Counted from the stretch's first letter, positions 8,595 to 17,990 are shown. The stretch: 64,000 nt of DNA from Halobacteriales archaeon YIM A00010 (GCA_025041175.1 JAKCFJ010000004.1:558001-622000); one strand, 5' to 3'. Program-made: numbers and translations. Notes: generated by a model from the letters alone, not told the origin.

Positions 8595-10235
8595 ATGTAT
8601 CCCTTCCGTTGGTTCAGGCACAGTATCCAGATTGCGCGCATCGAACGGACACGACGACGCCGACAGTTCGACCACTCCACGGCGTGGCGAGCCGTCTTCG
8701 CTCTCGTGCTCGTGGCGCTCTCGATTGCCAGCGGGGTCAGTGCGTACGGTATCGGGAGGGGGCTCGATCGTGGAGAACTGATCCTGCCGCTCGGCGTCAT
8801 GCGGGCGACCATAACAGCCATCGTACTTATATCACTGGTCGTCGTCGCTCGGCGCGCGACCGTCCGATTCGAGCGTGTTGATTTCGACCACCTGCTAACG
8901 ACGGTGCCCGCACGCGATGTCGTCCTCGGCGTCGCTGGCTTCCTCTACGGTCGGTACGCCGTCCTGTTCGCACTCCCAACCGTCAGTCTCGCCGTTGGAT
9001 TCGCACTCGGCGTACACGCCCCGAGTAGCGCACTCACTATCGTGGTGACGATCAGCATGCTCCTCGCGTTCATCGTTGTAGCGAGCGTCACCCTCAGTCT
9101 CGTTGGAGCGTACCTGGAGATCCGCTCACCACACTTTCGCCGGTATCGAACCATCATCGTGTACGGCCCGCTTGTACTCGTGTGGGTGGTCGTAGCTGGG
9201 TCGTTGGTTCCGACCCCCCGGCTCGTTGCGTGGGTCCAGCTGGTGCCACTCGCGTGGGTCGTCGATCTGGCACTCCTCGGTGTCCCCGGGAGTCACGCTG
9301 GAGTGGGTCGGAGCGTGGCCGCGCTCTGTCTGCTCGCTGGGGGGCTCCCCATACTCGTGGTCACGGCGTCGGCACTCGGTGAGCGGGTCTGGGGGGCAGA
9401 GGGAACTAGTGAGACGTCAATCCACCGTTCACGGTCGCTCGTCGGGGACGGGCTCCCAGAACGTGTGTTCACCGGTCGCGTGTCACGGCCGGTGCTGACG
9501 GTCGCTCGCAAACGGTGGGTGCAAGAACGTCGCATCCCACGTGCATTCTGGTGGCTCATAGGATCACTGACTATCATTGGAAGCGGAGTGGGGATCGCGC
9601 ATACAACGATCGGCGTTCCGGCCGTGACGCCATTGCTGATCGCGTTCGCCAGCGCGGCTGGGAGCGGACTCGGGTTCGGGGAGGATGTGCTCGCTGCGGA
9701 GTATCCGTCGTTACCCATGACCTTGACGACCGTGGCGGGCCGGGACTTCATTCGCGGGACGCTGCTCGCCGGCAGCGGACTCGGCGTGCCACTCACGACC
9801 GTCCTCACAGTCGCCGTAGGGGTTGTCAGCCCCGTCGGTGTGCTCGAACTCCTGCTGGTTACCATCGTCGGCGTGCTCCTCTGTGGCTGTAGTGTTACGG
9901 TTGGTACCGCTCTCGGAATGCGGTTCGCGTACACCGAGTTTCTGCTGCTGCCGATTAAGTTTCCACTGAGCAGTGTTCGCCGGGTCTACGGACGGATGGG
10001 AAGAGCACCCATGCTCAGTGCTGGTGCTGCAGTTGGTGTGATTGGTCTCGTCAGCCTCCCCGCGTTCATGAGCTACCTCCCAGCCGTCGCTGACCCGCTA
10101 GCGACGACACTCGGAATGACACCGATCATCGTCCGGCTTGGGGCGCTCGTCGTGACGATGGTCCTCTCCGTCTCCGTCTCGGTGCTTGCCTATCGACGAG
10201 CAGTCTCCCGCTTCAATGAGTACAGCCTGCCATGA
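8595..10235 (+). CDS. ABC exporter permease (halocin locus)
   Basis: 546 residues with about 12 to 14 hydrophobic segments and no ATPase motifs. It belongs to the haloarchaeal large permeases that pair with the ATPase that follows 75 bases later. It resembles the permease at 41704-43410 in length and in the phrase SRPVLTVARKRWVQERRIPR (compare ARPTLRIAQKSWRRAYRVP there). Likely roles are export of, or self-protection against, the halocin-like peptide encoded upstream; the substrate is inferred from position only. Confidence 0.8.
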   Translation: MYPFRWFRHSIQIARIERTRRRRQFDHSTAWRAVFALVLVALSIASGVSAYGIGRGLDRGELILPLGVMRATITAIVLISLVVVARRATVRFERVDFDHLLTTVPARDVVLGVAGFLYGRYAVLFALPTVSLAVGFALGVHAPSSALTIVVTISMLLAFIVVASVTLSLVGAYLEIRSPHFRRYRTIIVYGPLVLVWVVVAGSLVPTPRLVAWVQLVPLAWVVDLALLGVPGSHAGVGRSVAALCLLAGGLPILVVTASALGERVWGAEGTSETSIHRSRSLVGDGLPERVFTGRVSRPVLTVARKRWVQERRIPRAFWWLIGSLTIIGSGVGIAHTTIGVPAVTPLLIAFASAAGSGLGFGEDVLAAEYPSLPMTLTTVAGRDFIRGTLLAGSGLGVPLTTVLTVAVGVVSPVGVLELLLVTIVGVLLCGCSVTVGTALGMRFAYTEFLLLPIKFPLSSVRRVYGRMGRAPMLSAGAAVGVIGLVSLPAFMSYLPAVADPLATTLGMTPIIVRLGALVVTMVLSVSVSVLAYRRAVSRFNEYSLP

Positions 10236-10310
10236 CCGCAGCAACATCCCTCTCGTGGCGGTCCCCTATGAGGGGCACGCACAAGAAGATCAACCACTAA
10301 TACTCACTCA

Positions 10311-11108
10311 ATGAACGATCAACTCGCCATTACCACGGACGCACTCACGAAAGAATACGGCAAGACGACAGCCGTTGCAGATCTCGACCTCGCCATTTCG
10401 GGCGGTTCGGTCTATGGATTTCTCGGCCCGAATGGGGCGGGGAAAACCACCACGATCCGCATGTTGACAGCGCTCACGCAACCAACAAGCGGGACCGGCC
10501 ATGTAGCTGGCCAGCCGATCACGGATCGAACGGCTGTGATTCAACACATCGGGTATCTCCCTGAGTCGCCACCGATCTATGACGAACTCACCGCCCGCGA
10601 ACAGCTCGAATACCACGGCGGGCTCCGTGACATGGAGCCATCCGACATCGAGGAGCGGATCGAGGAATTGCTCGACCGGTTCGATTTAGCCAGTGATGCC
10701 GACAACCGGATCTCGACGTACTCGAAAGGGATGAAACAGAAAACCGGCTTGATTCAGGCGTTGATGCATGACCCCGCCGTGCTGTTTCTCGACGAACCGA
10801 CAAGTGGCCTGGACCCACGGGCCGCCCGTACGGTCCGCGAAACTATCACTGAACTTGCTGCCAGCGACACAACCGTCTTCCTCTCGACGCACATCCTTCC
10901 CGTTGTCGAAGAACTCGCTACCGAGGTTGGTATCCTCTACGACGGGTCATTGGTCGCTGAAGGCCCCCCCGACGCACTCAAAGAGCGCATGGAAGCGGGT
11001 ACGGAACGTACCCTTGAGGACGTCTTCCTCGCTGTTACTACTGACGAGGAACGCGATGCCAAGGGTAAATCTGCGAATCAAGCAGGAGACTCTATTGAAT
11101 CGCCATAG
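10311..11108 (+). CDS. ABC transporter ATP-binding protein (halocin locus)
   Basis: 265 residues. Walker A is GPNGAGKTT near residue 40, the signature is YSKGMKQK near residue 137, and Walker B is VLFLDEPTSGLDPR near residue 157. A His-loop follows in FLSTHILPV. It energises the permease encoded just upstream. It is close to the ATPase at 40955-41707, which suggests duplication of a whole exporter cassette. Confidence 0.93.
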   Translation: MNDQLAITTDALTKEYGKTTAVADLDLAISGGSVYGFLGPNGAGKTTTIRMLTALTQPTSGTGHVAGQPITDRTAVIQHIGYLPESPPIYDELTAREQLEYHGGLRDMEPSDIEERIEELLDRFDLASDADNRISTYSKGMKQKTGLIQALMHDPAVLFLDEPTSGLDPRAARTVRETITELAASDTTVFLSTHILPVVEELATEVGILYDGSLVAEGPPDALKERMEAGTERTLEDVFLAVTTDEERDAKGKSANQAGDSIESP

Positions 11109-11187
11109 GGGATTGAGATTCACCGGATCATGTATCGTCTAATATTGTAAACAAGATGTATAAAGGAGATATCACGTAACTTACGGT

Positions 11188-11446
11188 GCTACTCACGCGC
11201 TGATCAACTGTGTGATCGGGTCGTGTTCATGATCGACGGGGAACTGCCAGTGATCGATGCGCCGAAAGCTCTCAAGAGGGCTCACGGCAAGCGACGTGTT
11301 CGCATCGAAGTGCGACGCAACGGTCAGCTCGAATCACAGGAGTTGGAACTCGACACCCTCGACGAGAATGAGTCATTTGAAGACCTACTTACCTCAGGTG
11401 ACATCGAAACCATCCATACTGAATTGAAGTCGGCTAGGTGGATTCG
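11188..11446 (+). pseudogene. ABC ATPase C-terminal fragment, truncated at a palindromic repeat
   Basis: From about 11197 the frame reads ADQLCDRVVFMIDGELPVID and continues to GDIETIHTE. It matches the C-terminal part of the intact ATPase at 33220-34131 nearly residue for residue (ADQLCDRVAFMIDGELPIID ... GNIETIHTE). The 5' part, with Walker A and B, is absent. The 3' end runs into repeat copy B, which replaces the EATLEDVF tail with LKSARWIRHA and a stop. Confidence 0.85.
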
Positions 11447-11532
11447 TCATGCATAGTTACCTGTGAACTTTAGACGTCCGGTGTTGATTTCGAGCCCAAT
11501 TGTGCATGAGCAATCTACCTAGCCGACCTCAG
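11425..11532. repeat. Palindromic MITE-like repeat, copy B
   Basis: 108 bases. It starts TGAAGTCGGCTAGGTGGATT, has inner TCATGCA and TGCATGA, and ends CCTAGCCGACCTCAG. It sits exactly at the join between two unrelated truncated genes, an ABC ATPase on the left and a PiT permease on the right, and supplies the last codons of both. Confidence 0.9.
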
Positions 11533-12057
11533 CTGGGTATCGATTGCAATCAACGGGTTCGTGAGGCGACCAAATGCGAATTTGGCGTCGAGATGCGGGT
11601 ACAGATATCTGCCGATAAACGCACCTGTGAAGACGGCGATCAGCGGGGCGACGATCCATGCCGACAGGATGGTAAACATCAGCGCCGCGTTGAGTGTCCC
11701 CGTTGCTAATCCGAGTCCGACGATTGCTCCGACGGCTGTCATCGAGGTTGACGCCGGGACACCGTAGAGGTTCGAGATCAGGAGTGCGAGCCCGGTAAAA
11801 AAGAGGACACCAACGCTCGCTGCGGGTGTAAAGGCTGCTGCATCGACGATTTCGGTACTCATTGTCGTGATGACCTTCCGCCCAATCGTCCACGCTCCGA
11901 GGAACGCGAACACGGTAAACAGTGCTCCGGCGGTGACTTTTCTGACGGCCCGGCTGCCGACCGCCGGACCGAAGGTAACACCGGTTGATGACCCTCCGAT
12001 ATTGTACCCGACGAACACTGCCACCAGCAACCCCAAGAGAATCAGTAATTCTGCCAC
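11515..12057 (-). pseudogene. PiT-family inorganic phosphate permease, 3' truncated
   Basis: 180 residues with five to six membrane segments. The PiT signature region reads FVGYNIGGSSTGVTFGPAVG at residues about 16-35, and LYGVPASTSMTAVGAIVG is found near residue 98. Family members are near 400 residues, so more than half is missing. The final LRSAR and stop are read from repeat copy B. The product is unlikely to transport phosphate. Confidence 0.85.
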
Positions 12058-12367
12058 GTGTCTGCGTTCGGTTCACACGCGAAAAATAGTGCCGTTTCAC
12101 TGCTGAACTGTTGGATACGACCGATAGACGCAGTAACACGGGAATCTAGTAATTCACAACTGAAGTCCCACTAGTCTCTACCGATTCGTCTCCACACGGG
12201 TTGCCCAAAGATCAGTGACCGATATGCGCTGTGTATGCAGCAGTGTCGTTTCGATCTACTCAGTGTCTGTCAATACCGGTGTGACCGATACAGAGGACGA
12301 ATTCAGCAAATCGGTAACGATAGGGTACAGCGTTAACGGTAGGATTCGTGGCCAACAATAATAACCT
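12058..12367. other. Gap without recognisable gene
   Basis: I see only the likely upstream region of the PiT fragment and no clear coding or structured element. Confidence 0.5.
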
Positions 12368-12660
12368 GTGTTCTTGTTACACTATACCATAGCCAAATGT
12401 GCTCGATGCGGCCGTGATGTGGATGAAGTTCAATGCATCTCGACAGATGTTATCACGAAAGAACTAATCGACTCAATTGATCACGGCGAAGAAGACTTTT
12501 CCGGGGAGGCTGATATAGAAGTTTGTGCCGAGTGTGACCAGACAAGCCATCACTACCGTAACCGCGCAGGCTACTCGTTCCAGTCGCTGAAGACGACCGT
12601 CTTGATTGATGTCAATACGCTAGCGATCAAGGACGTTCACAATAGGTCGCGAGCGAACGC
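12368..12660 (+). CDS. Small zinc-ribbon protein, probably broken at the 3' side
   Basis: The first 75 residues read as a zinc ribbon: CARC near residue 11 and CAEC near residue 55, with an acidic middle. The open frame runs on to 12787, but the later part is Arg/Ser-rich and is the antisense of a coding-like stretch on the other strand. The native 3' end has therefore probably been lost. Start choice is uncertain; function unknown. Confidence 0.4.
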
Positions 12661-12775
12661 CGACCGCCACTCATCGATTTTATCGGGACGGAGTTCGCGG
12701 TCGGCGAGTTCCTCTCGAACGAGGGTCGCAAGCGTCCGCTGGTCGAACATCGGGGACACCGGCCACCGCTCCATC
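12643..12775 (-). pseudogene. Short coding remnant of unknown family
   Basis: On the minus strand a 45-codon frame starts MERWPVSPMFDQRTL and ends KIDEWRSAFARDLL, with haloarchaeal codon use. It is probably the 3' end of a lost gene, facing the zinc-ribbon fragment. I do not recognise it. Confidence 0.35.
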
Positions 12776-12920
12776 CGGGGTCGATAAGTTGGCGATAGCC
12801 TCAAAGCGGCGAGATCACTGGATCGGGAAGACTCGCGGCGTTACTGCCATCGGTCGGGACGAGCACCGCGTCGTACACGTGGTGCTGTACGCGACACCAC
12901 CATGTAAGTCTCGGGCCGCG

Positions 12921-14012
12921 CTACTCACCCTCGTCGCCGACGTCCGCGCTCTCTCCGCTCTTCGTTTCGGTTTCGCCCCAGTCGAGGTCGCGGGACCGGT
13001 CGGTCTCCCGGAGGATAAACGGCCCGATGGAGAGCGTGCGCTTCGCCACGGTGACGATGCGGAGAATGTAGGAGAATAGGAATGCGAACGGCAGCAGGGA
13101 GACGGCGACGCCCGCGCTCACCACCACGACGAGCGTGCGCACGCCGAACACGGTCCCCGGGAACAGCGCCGGTTCGAGGTAGATGACGCCCGCGACCGCC
13201 GTGAGGAGCGCGGGTATGGACGCGTACAGCATCGTCCGGGAGAGATCGATGAGCGCCCACTGGAAGTATAGCGTCTTGAAGTGCTCACGCGCCGGCCCGA
13301 ACAGTTCGAGTGCGTTGATGAGTTCGTCGAACGCGTGGTGCGCTTCCTCGGTGAGCACATCCCCGTTCTCTGCGCGGATGCGGCGCGCCGCGTACAACTT
13401 CCACGAGTAGTTGTAGTTCAGCGCGGAGAAGACCACGTCGAACTCGCCGAACTGGGAGCCTTCGAGATTGCTCTGGACGGCGTCCGCGTTCCCCTTCACG
13501 TTCTCTGTGAACGTGGCCACCTGGTCGTTCAGGGTGCCGTCGTCGATGTCCGCGATGGCGTCCTGGAGGGCGTCCGTGTGGCGCTTCGTGAGTTTCACGA
13601 GCGATCGCAGGAACGCTGACGGCTGGGCGGGACTCACGGGCTCCTCGATGACGTCCTCGACGTCCTTCCGGAACGTCATCGCGCCCTCCATGCGCTCGCG
13701 CTGGTCCCCGACCGGCCCCTGCTCCTGGGAGAGCACGAGCTGGCTGAGCGTAAGCACGAGCGTGACGCCCGTGATGATGGATGTGAGCAGCCCCTGGAAT
13801 AGCGTCTCGATGGGGTCCGCCTGGCTGAACAGCGCCGGTGGCCCAATCGGGTGGAGTTGCCCGATGATGGCGAGCGCGAGGAACACGCCGCCCGAGATCC
13901 CGGCGGCGACCAGCCACCGGTTCGCGTTCAACAGTAGCCAGAACTTCCGACTGTTCTCCGGCACGCGCTCCCGCATCGTGTCGCTCGGGCGACTTCCCTC
14001 ACTGTCGCTCAT
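12921..14012 (-). CDS. Haloarchaeal four-TM membrane protein of unknown function
   Basis: 363 residues from ATG at 14012. Two membrane helices lie near residues 30-110, a long soluble segment with coiled-coil-like composition follows, and two more helices lie near residues 255-325, with an acidic tail. The open frame extends upstream to 14639, but that part is antisense to a transposase fragment, so I reject it as coding. The name and role are unknown; a structural or stress membrane function is possible. Confidence 0.75.
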   Translation of the reverse strand: MSDSEGSRPSDTMRERVPENSRKFWLLLNANRWLVAAGISGGVFLALAIIGQLHPIGPPALFSQADPIETLFQGLLTSIITGVTLVLTLSQLVLSQEQGPVGDQRERMEGAMTFRKDVEDVIEEPVSPAQPSAFLRSLVKLTKRHTDALQDAIADIDDGTLNDQVATFTENVKGNADAVQSNLEGSQFGEFDVVFSALNYNYSWKLYAARRIRAENGDVLTEEAHHAFDELINALELFGPAREHFKTLYFQWALIDLSRTMLYASIPALLTAVAGVIYLEPALFPGTVFGVRTLVVVVSAGVAVSLLPFAFLFSYILRIVTVAKRTLSIGPFILRETDRSRDLDWGETETKSGESADVGDEGE

Positions 14013-14114
14013 ACCAGCCGTATTCCGCTCACGATTGAAAATACTGACTGCTGAATTCGGGTGGCGAGACGGGAATAGTCGAATTCTTGGGTATGTTGAA
14101 CCCAGACTCACGTA

Positions 14115-14575
14115 GTGCCTCCGAGTCATGAATCTCGACGCACGGTGTTTCAGCAAATCGCGCGACAATCGTACGCTGATTGGCCCGCGTATGATTCGAC
14201 CCCGTTGTACGATCGAACCTCGCTCGCTGGGCTGGAATCGGATATTCGCGTTGTCTCGGAGACGTGGTTCAAACACGACGCTCATGACTCGGTCGAGCAG
14301 TTCGTCTGTTCGCTTCCACTGGCCTACTTCATTTTCGGCGCACACGACCGCTATGCGAGTTCCACACGCTACGGTATGGACACCCTCTTTCAGGTGTTCG
14401 TACTGAAAGAACTCCACGGGTGGGAGCATGAAACCGCACTCGTTGACTACTTCAACCACCGCTCTGAACTCTGCGAGCAACTGGGTTTCGAGACGATTCC
14501 AGACCAGTCGACGCTGTGGCGCAGCTGGCACGAGCGTTTCACCGCTGACCTCCGAGAGACAATCGAGGCGGCCGC
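14115..14575 (+). pseudogene. IS4-like transposase N-terminal fragment
   Basis: A GTG-started frame contains LAYFIFGAHDRYASSTRYGMD, read in pieces, and GFETIPDQSTLWRSWHERF, the N-terminal region of the long IS4-like transposases (compare the element at 2300-4324). It ends near residue 155 with no DDE residues. It meets a minus-strand fragment of another gene at about 14575. Confidence 0.8.
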
Positions 14576-14639
14576 TCGAACGATCCTCCTTAACGAACGC
14601 TCGATACTCCTGCGACGGGTTGCGATTAAAGCGGCTCAT
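14575..14639 (-). pseudogene. 5' fragment of the MSRFN-family gene
   Basis: The minus strand from 14639 reads MSRFNRNPSQEYRAFVKE, clearly related to the start of the intact protein at 49824 (MSRFNSNPSPEYRAFVET). Its ATG overlaps the TGA of the upstream serine recombinase, as the intact copy overlaps an integrase. The remainder was lost where the transposase fragment was joined. Confidence 0.7.
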
Positions 14640-15448
14640 ACGTGTTCATCTCGCTTCGTTTCGGTATCGACCTCTTCGCGGACGACAGTCCGAATACGCT
14701 CCTCGAAGCCCTCGGGGAGATCGACAGCATCGATGTCAGCCTCCTCGAGTGCGTCGGCCACCCGGTCGTCGTCCGTTTCCACGTCGACGTAGAGGGCGAG
14801 TCGATCATCATCGTCGAGGATGCGGGTGAGCGTCCATCGACTGATTCCGGTGCTCTGAGCGACGGCATACGCGGACTCGCCGTCGAGGACCCGCTCGATG
14901 GCGGCTTGGACCTGAAGGAACTCCCCGATGTTCGGGACGAGATAGCCGTCATCGTCGGTGGTGAAGCCTTTCGGCGGTCGGGTTGTCCATTTGCCCGACC
15001 GTTGCGCTTGCTTAATCCCGGATTTGATTCGGCGGATCGTTTGTTTACGTTCTTCTTCGTACCAGAGGGCGAGCTGCTTGGCGAAGAACGAGGACATGGG
15101 GTTGTCGGGATCGATCGCGTCGATCATGTCGTCAACGATGTAGATGGGGATCTCCTGGTCTTCGATACAGACATCGATGAACTCCGCAGCGACTGCTGTC
15201 CGGCGAGCGAGCCGTGAAATCTCGCTCATGCAGATGCAATCGTACTGGCCGTCTTTCACCGTCGTGAGCAGCTTCTGTAGCCCCTTCCGGCCGCCATTGG
15301 ACCCAGATCCCCGCTCGGAGTAGATGTCGATGTCATCGATCCCTGCGTCTTCGAGCCGGTCCCGACAGTCGTGGAGCTGTCGGGAGGGGTCTTGGAGATC
15401 CTCGGCTTCATCCGTACTCACTCTCGCGTAGATCGCTCCAGTAGCCAT
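14636..15448 (-). CDS. Serine recombinase (resolvase/invertase family)
   Basis: 270 residues. The N-terminal catalytic domain starts MATGAIYARVSTDEAEDLQD (Ser in YARVST) and has SEISRLARRTAVAAEF, with the catalytic Arg pair. The mid helix has EEERKQTIRRIKSGIKQAQR, followed by a GKWTTRPPKGF linker and a C-terminal HTH (AYAVAQSTGISRWTL). A perfect palindrome about 50 bases upstream could be its resolution site or operator. It is followed with ATGA overlap by the MSRFN gene fragment. Confidence 0.9.
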   Translation of the reverse strand: MATGAIYARVSTDEAEDLQDPSRQLHDCRDRLEDAGIDDIDIYSERGSGSNGGRKGLQKLLTTVKDGQYDCICMSEISRLARRTAVAAEFIDVCIEDQEIPIYIVDDMIDAIDPDNPMSSFFAKQLALWYEEERKQTIRRIKSGIKQAQRSGKWTTRPPKGFTTDDDGYLVPNIGEFLQVQAAIERVLDGESAYAVAQSTGISRWTLTRILDDDDRLALYVDVETDDDRVADALEEADIDAVDLPEGFEERIRTVVREEVDTETKRDEHV

Positions 15449-16068
15449 ACTATTTCACATCCTCCACTAACGTATGAAGAAGAGGGCTTTTGCACGGTCT
15501 GTGCAGAAGGAAATCCTTCTGCACCGTCGGAGGGGCGGTCGAGATCGTGGCCATTCGTGGGTCCGTTGCTCGTCACTCACTGAATGTTCGACTGGGGAGC
15601 GAGGGGTGCGCTGCTCATTTAAGTAGTTCTGGCGATAAGGTAGAGATATAGACGAGGTTTCGTGCGTGTTCTCCGTTGATAGGCTTCGAGCCAGATGATG
15701 TGTCTCACAGGGACGGATCTAGTATCTTCGAGACTCAGCCACCCGTTGTCGGTTCTGTCCTGATTTTGTTCCGTTCGTATGTTGCATGATTCTCTTATGG
15801 ATAGCACGCAATATCGATGCATCAGCCGATCGATCGATGCTGGGAGAGTGTCGAAATGGGGCGCTTCAGGACGGTGATTTGGGTGGGGTTGCGTATTTAT
15901 AGACAAACACGCAATCCGTGGATTCTGTTCAGGGAATCTATCGAGAGGTGATGAATCGGATGAGCTGAGTTCGCAAAAATGACTACGCCTCAACGGAATC
16001 TATCCTCGACGCAGGTGAGTGACTGCCAACTGACTAACGCGGACAAATTACACTGACTGGATGGAGGC
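15449..16068. other. Gene-free stretch with one palindrome
   Basis: Apart from the 15501-15524 palindrome I see no convincing gene in these 620 bases. The longest open frames have no family resemblance and poor composition. Confidence 0.5.
15501..15524. promoter_or_regulatory. 24-base perfect palindrome upstream of the serine recombinase
   Basis: GTGCAGAAGGA, AA, TCCTTCTGCAC: two 11-base arms with a 2-base centre. Further half-matches (TGCACGGTC at 15491 and TGCACCGTC at 15520) flank it. Position suggests a recombination (res) or operator site. Confidence 0.45.
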
Positions 16069-16506
16069 TCACGGGGCTCGAATAATGTCATCGCCGTCAT
16101 CGATAGGATCGTCCCAGTCCGTATCATCACCGACCAGTAGCAGGACATTCTGTTCGGCTGCCGTGGCCAACGCGAACGCATCGCCGAGTGGAAAGTTCGG
16201 CGTGTATTCGTCCTTGTACACGGCCGCCTGCTTCCATGTCGCCGACGTGGATACAACTTGCACGCCAAATTGGTGTAACTGTCGCACCTTTGTGTCCGCG
16301 TACGCTCGGCTCTTTCGACCGGCACAGTTGTAGTGAACCTCGGCCAAGTTCACCTCCGACATGTACGTCTCAATGTGGTTGTAATAAGTATCCGACAGAT
16401 GTTGCTCAACCACGTCCGCGCCGGCGTCATCGTCGATCCAGATGATGATGGGTTCAGCGTCGAAAACGACCGGTTGTGTCCCCTGGTGTGGTGAGGGGCT
16501 ACTCAT
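16069..16506 (-). CDS. vapC: VapC-like PIN-domain toxin
   Basis: 146 residues from ATG at 16506. PIN acidic residues are visible in VVFDAEPIIIW (first Asp), VNLAEVHYN (Glu), NFPLGDAFALATA (Asp) and LLLVGDDTDWDD (last Asp pair), in the right order. PIN toxins are metal-dependent ribonucleases. The start overlaps the antitoxin stop by eight bases, the usual antitoxin-first arrangement of VapBC operons. Confidence 0.88.
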   Translation of the reverse strand: MSSPSPHQGTQPVVFDAEPIIIWIDDDAGADVVEQHLSDTYYNHIETYMSEVNLAEVHYNCAGRKSRAYADTKVRQLHQFGVQVVSTSATWKQAAVYKDEYTPNFPLGDAFALATAAEQNVLLLVGDDTDWDDPIDDGDDIIRAP

Positions 16507-16771
16507 AGATCCCGCGTGGCTGCTCTTCTGCGCGGGCGTCAGCTCGGCGTTCCTCACGAAGGGCCTCGACACCACTGCGGCCCTCGTCGTCGGTGACGCT
16601 TGCGAGTTCGCCCGTCAACTCGGCTGGCGTCGGCACGCGCTTGATGAGAATCCCCTCGTCGGTCGCCTCCATCGTGACCCGCCCCGGTGCATCGATTTCG
16701 AAGGCGTCGCGGAGGTCCTTCGGAATGGTTGTCTGTCCTTTCTGCGTCACTTTCATGAGCCTCTCATCCTC
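16499..16771 (-). CDS. vapB: AbrB/VapB-like antitoxin
   Basis: 90 residues from ATG at 16771 (MEDERLMKVTQKGQTTIPKD). The KVTQKGQTTIPKDLRDAF stretch is the swapped-hairpin AbrB DNA-binding motif. An acidic/charged C-terminal tail fits toxin binding. A second ATG (MKVTQ) six codons later could also be the start. It is first in the VapBC operon and probably autoregulates it. Confidence 0.88.
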   Translation of the reverse strand, partial: EDERLMKVTQKGQTTIPKDLRDAFEIDAPGRVTMEATDEGILIKRVPTPAELTGELASVTDDEGRSGVEALREERRADARAEEQPRGIYE

Positions 16772-16828
16772 CATGATATCTATTATGTAATACGGACTCT
16801 TTAGTCTTACTGGCGGTGAGACCTGAAC

Positions 16829-16942
16829 ATGAGTCAGTCCCCCGCCGAGGACGACGATCTCGAAGAACCCCGCGAACGAATCCGTACGTTGATCGAGGAC
16901 CCCCGCGAGACGTTCGACGCGCCCGCGGACCGCCATCTGTCC
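16829..16942 (+). pseudogene. 5' coding fragment, unknown
   Basis: MSQSPAEDDDLEEPRERIRT and the following DPRETFDAPADRHL have haloarchaeal acidic composition, divergent from vapB. After about 38 codons the composition changes abruptly (CPVFCWIRFRNSPG), which suggests a truncation. I cannot name the family. Confidence 0.4.
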
Positions 16943-17028
16943 TGTCCTGTTTTCTGTTGGATACGCTTCCGAAACTCACCCGGTCTACGGCTGGCACAAC
17001 ACTCAGTCCCTGGGGAGCTGCTGGCCGT

Positions 17029-17727
17029 TCATCGCCAGTTCGTCAGCAGGGGTTGTCGTGGCCGTGGCTGAGGGCTAACCGCTCCCAGTTGTCCGAGGGT
17101 AGTCTCAATGAGCGTATGGTGGGCCCGCCGGAGACGTTCTGAGGCCGCCTGATGAGAGACATCCAAGCTCTCGGCGACCGATACGAGGTTAACCTTCCGC
17201 GGCACGGCGAAATATCCCATGTAATGAGCCTGAACAAGAGCGGTGTGTTGGGCGTCGGTGAGGCCGTGGTGGGTAGACTGCTCACCGTCAACGTCTCGAA
17301 TCGCGTCGACGGTGAGACCGAGGTTGTGCTCGTCGCAAACCGTGTGGATCTCCGAGCAGATCTCCCGCGACGGATAGAGGACCCGCAGCGACCATTCCCT
17401 ACCACTCCCGGTCGCCGAGAGCACCATTGCCCTCTCGCCGGCCAGCAGCCGGTGGACCAACGATACTCTCGTGGCCCACTCCATCCGATAGAGCCCCCCG
17501 GAGTCCCCATCCAGCACGCACGTCCACGCGGCGACGGACGCATCGCTCGTGAATGCGGTCTCCAGCTGCTGGCGAGCGGGGGCGTGAGCGCGGATGAGCG
17601 GCATACTCTCAGTGGGATTGCTAGCGGCGATGGGTTCACAGGCAACTTGCGCGTCGGACAGCGTCTGGAGCGTCTCCGCGAGCCCGAATTCCTCTGCGGG
17701 GACGGATAGGTCACAGATGGTTGTCAT
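17029..17727 (-). CDS. HTH_10 (Bat-like) regulator, member of a divergent pair
   Basis: 232 residues. The N-terminal domain starts after FGLAETLQTLSDAQVACEPI, the middle has REWSLRVLYPSREICSEI, and the C-terminal HTH_10 runs from LTDAQHTALVQAHYMGYFAV to SLDVSHQAASERLRRAHH. It aligns along its length with the protein at 17991-18650 on the other strand (FALAETLATLSD..., YWSLRVLYPTREAL..., FDVSHQALSERLRRAVD). Target genes are unknown. Confidence 0.85.
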   Translation of the reverse strand: MTTICDLSVPAEEFGLAETLQTLSDAQVACEPIAASNPTESMPLIRAHAPARQQLETAFTSDASVAAWTCVLDGDSGGLYRMEWATRVSLVHRLLAGERAMVLSATGSGREWSLRVLYPSREICSEIHTVCDEHNLGLTVDAIRDVDGEQSTHHGLTDAQHTALVQAHYMGYFAVPRKVNLVSVAESLDVSHQAASERLRRAHHTLIETTLGQLGAVSPQPRPRQPLLTNWR

Positions 17728-17990
17728 TGGTCACTTCCGGGCCGTGGATGGCTGTCATCGGTGATCGGTATCTCGATACTAAGTGTTCCTCCCACGCCTG
17801 GTAGGTGACGCCGACTGTGCGTGTAACTGAGCGCCGGACGCTCGGTATGCAACTGCTCAGCGGACCACAATACACGGATCGGTATGTTCTCCGGACGCCG
17901 AATAATGACACGTAAAAAATACGTGCTCGTATTGTCTGAAGCCTGCGCTTGCGAGGTAAGACGTAAGCCAGATCCGTGATATATAGAGGC

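Noticed and set aside
12661-12787. C-terminal part of the 12368 open frame
   Set aside because: Ser/Arg-rich run is the antisense of a more plausible minus-strand coding remnant.
14013-14639. N-terminal extension of the 12921 membrane protein
   Set aside because: The extension is antisense to the transposase fragment and only its first 18 codons (MSRFN...) are meaningful, as a separate truncated gene.
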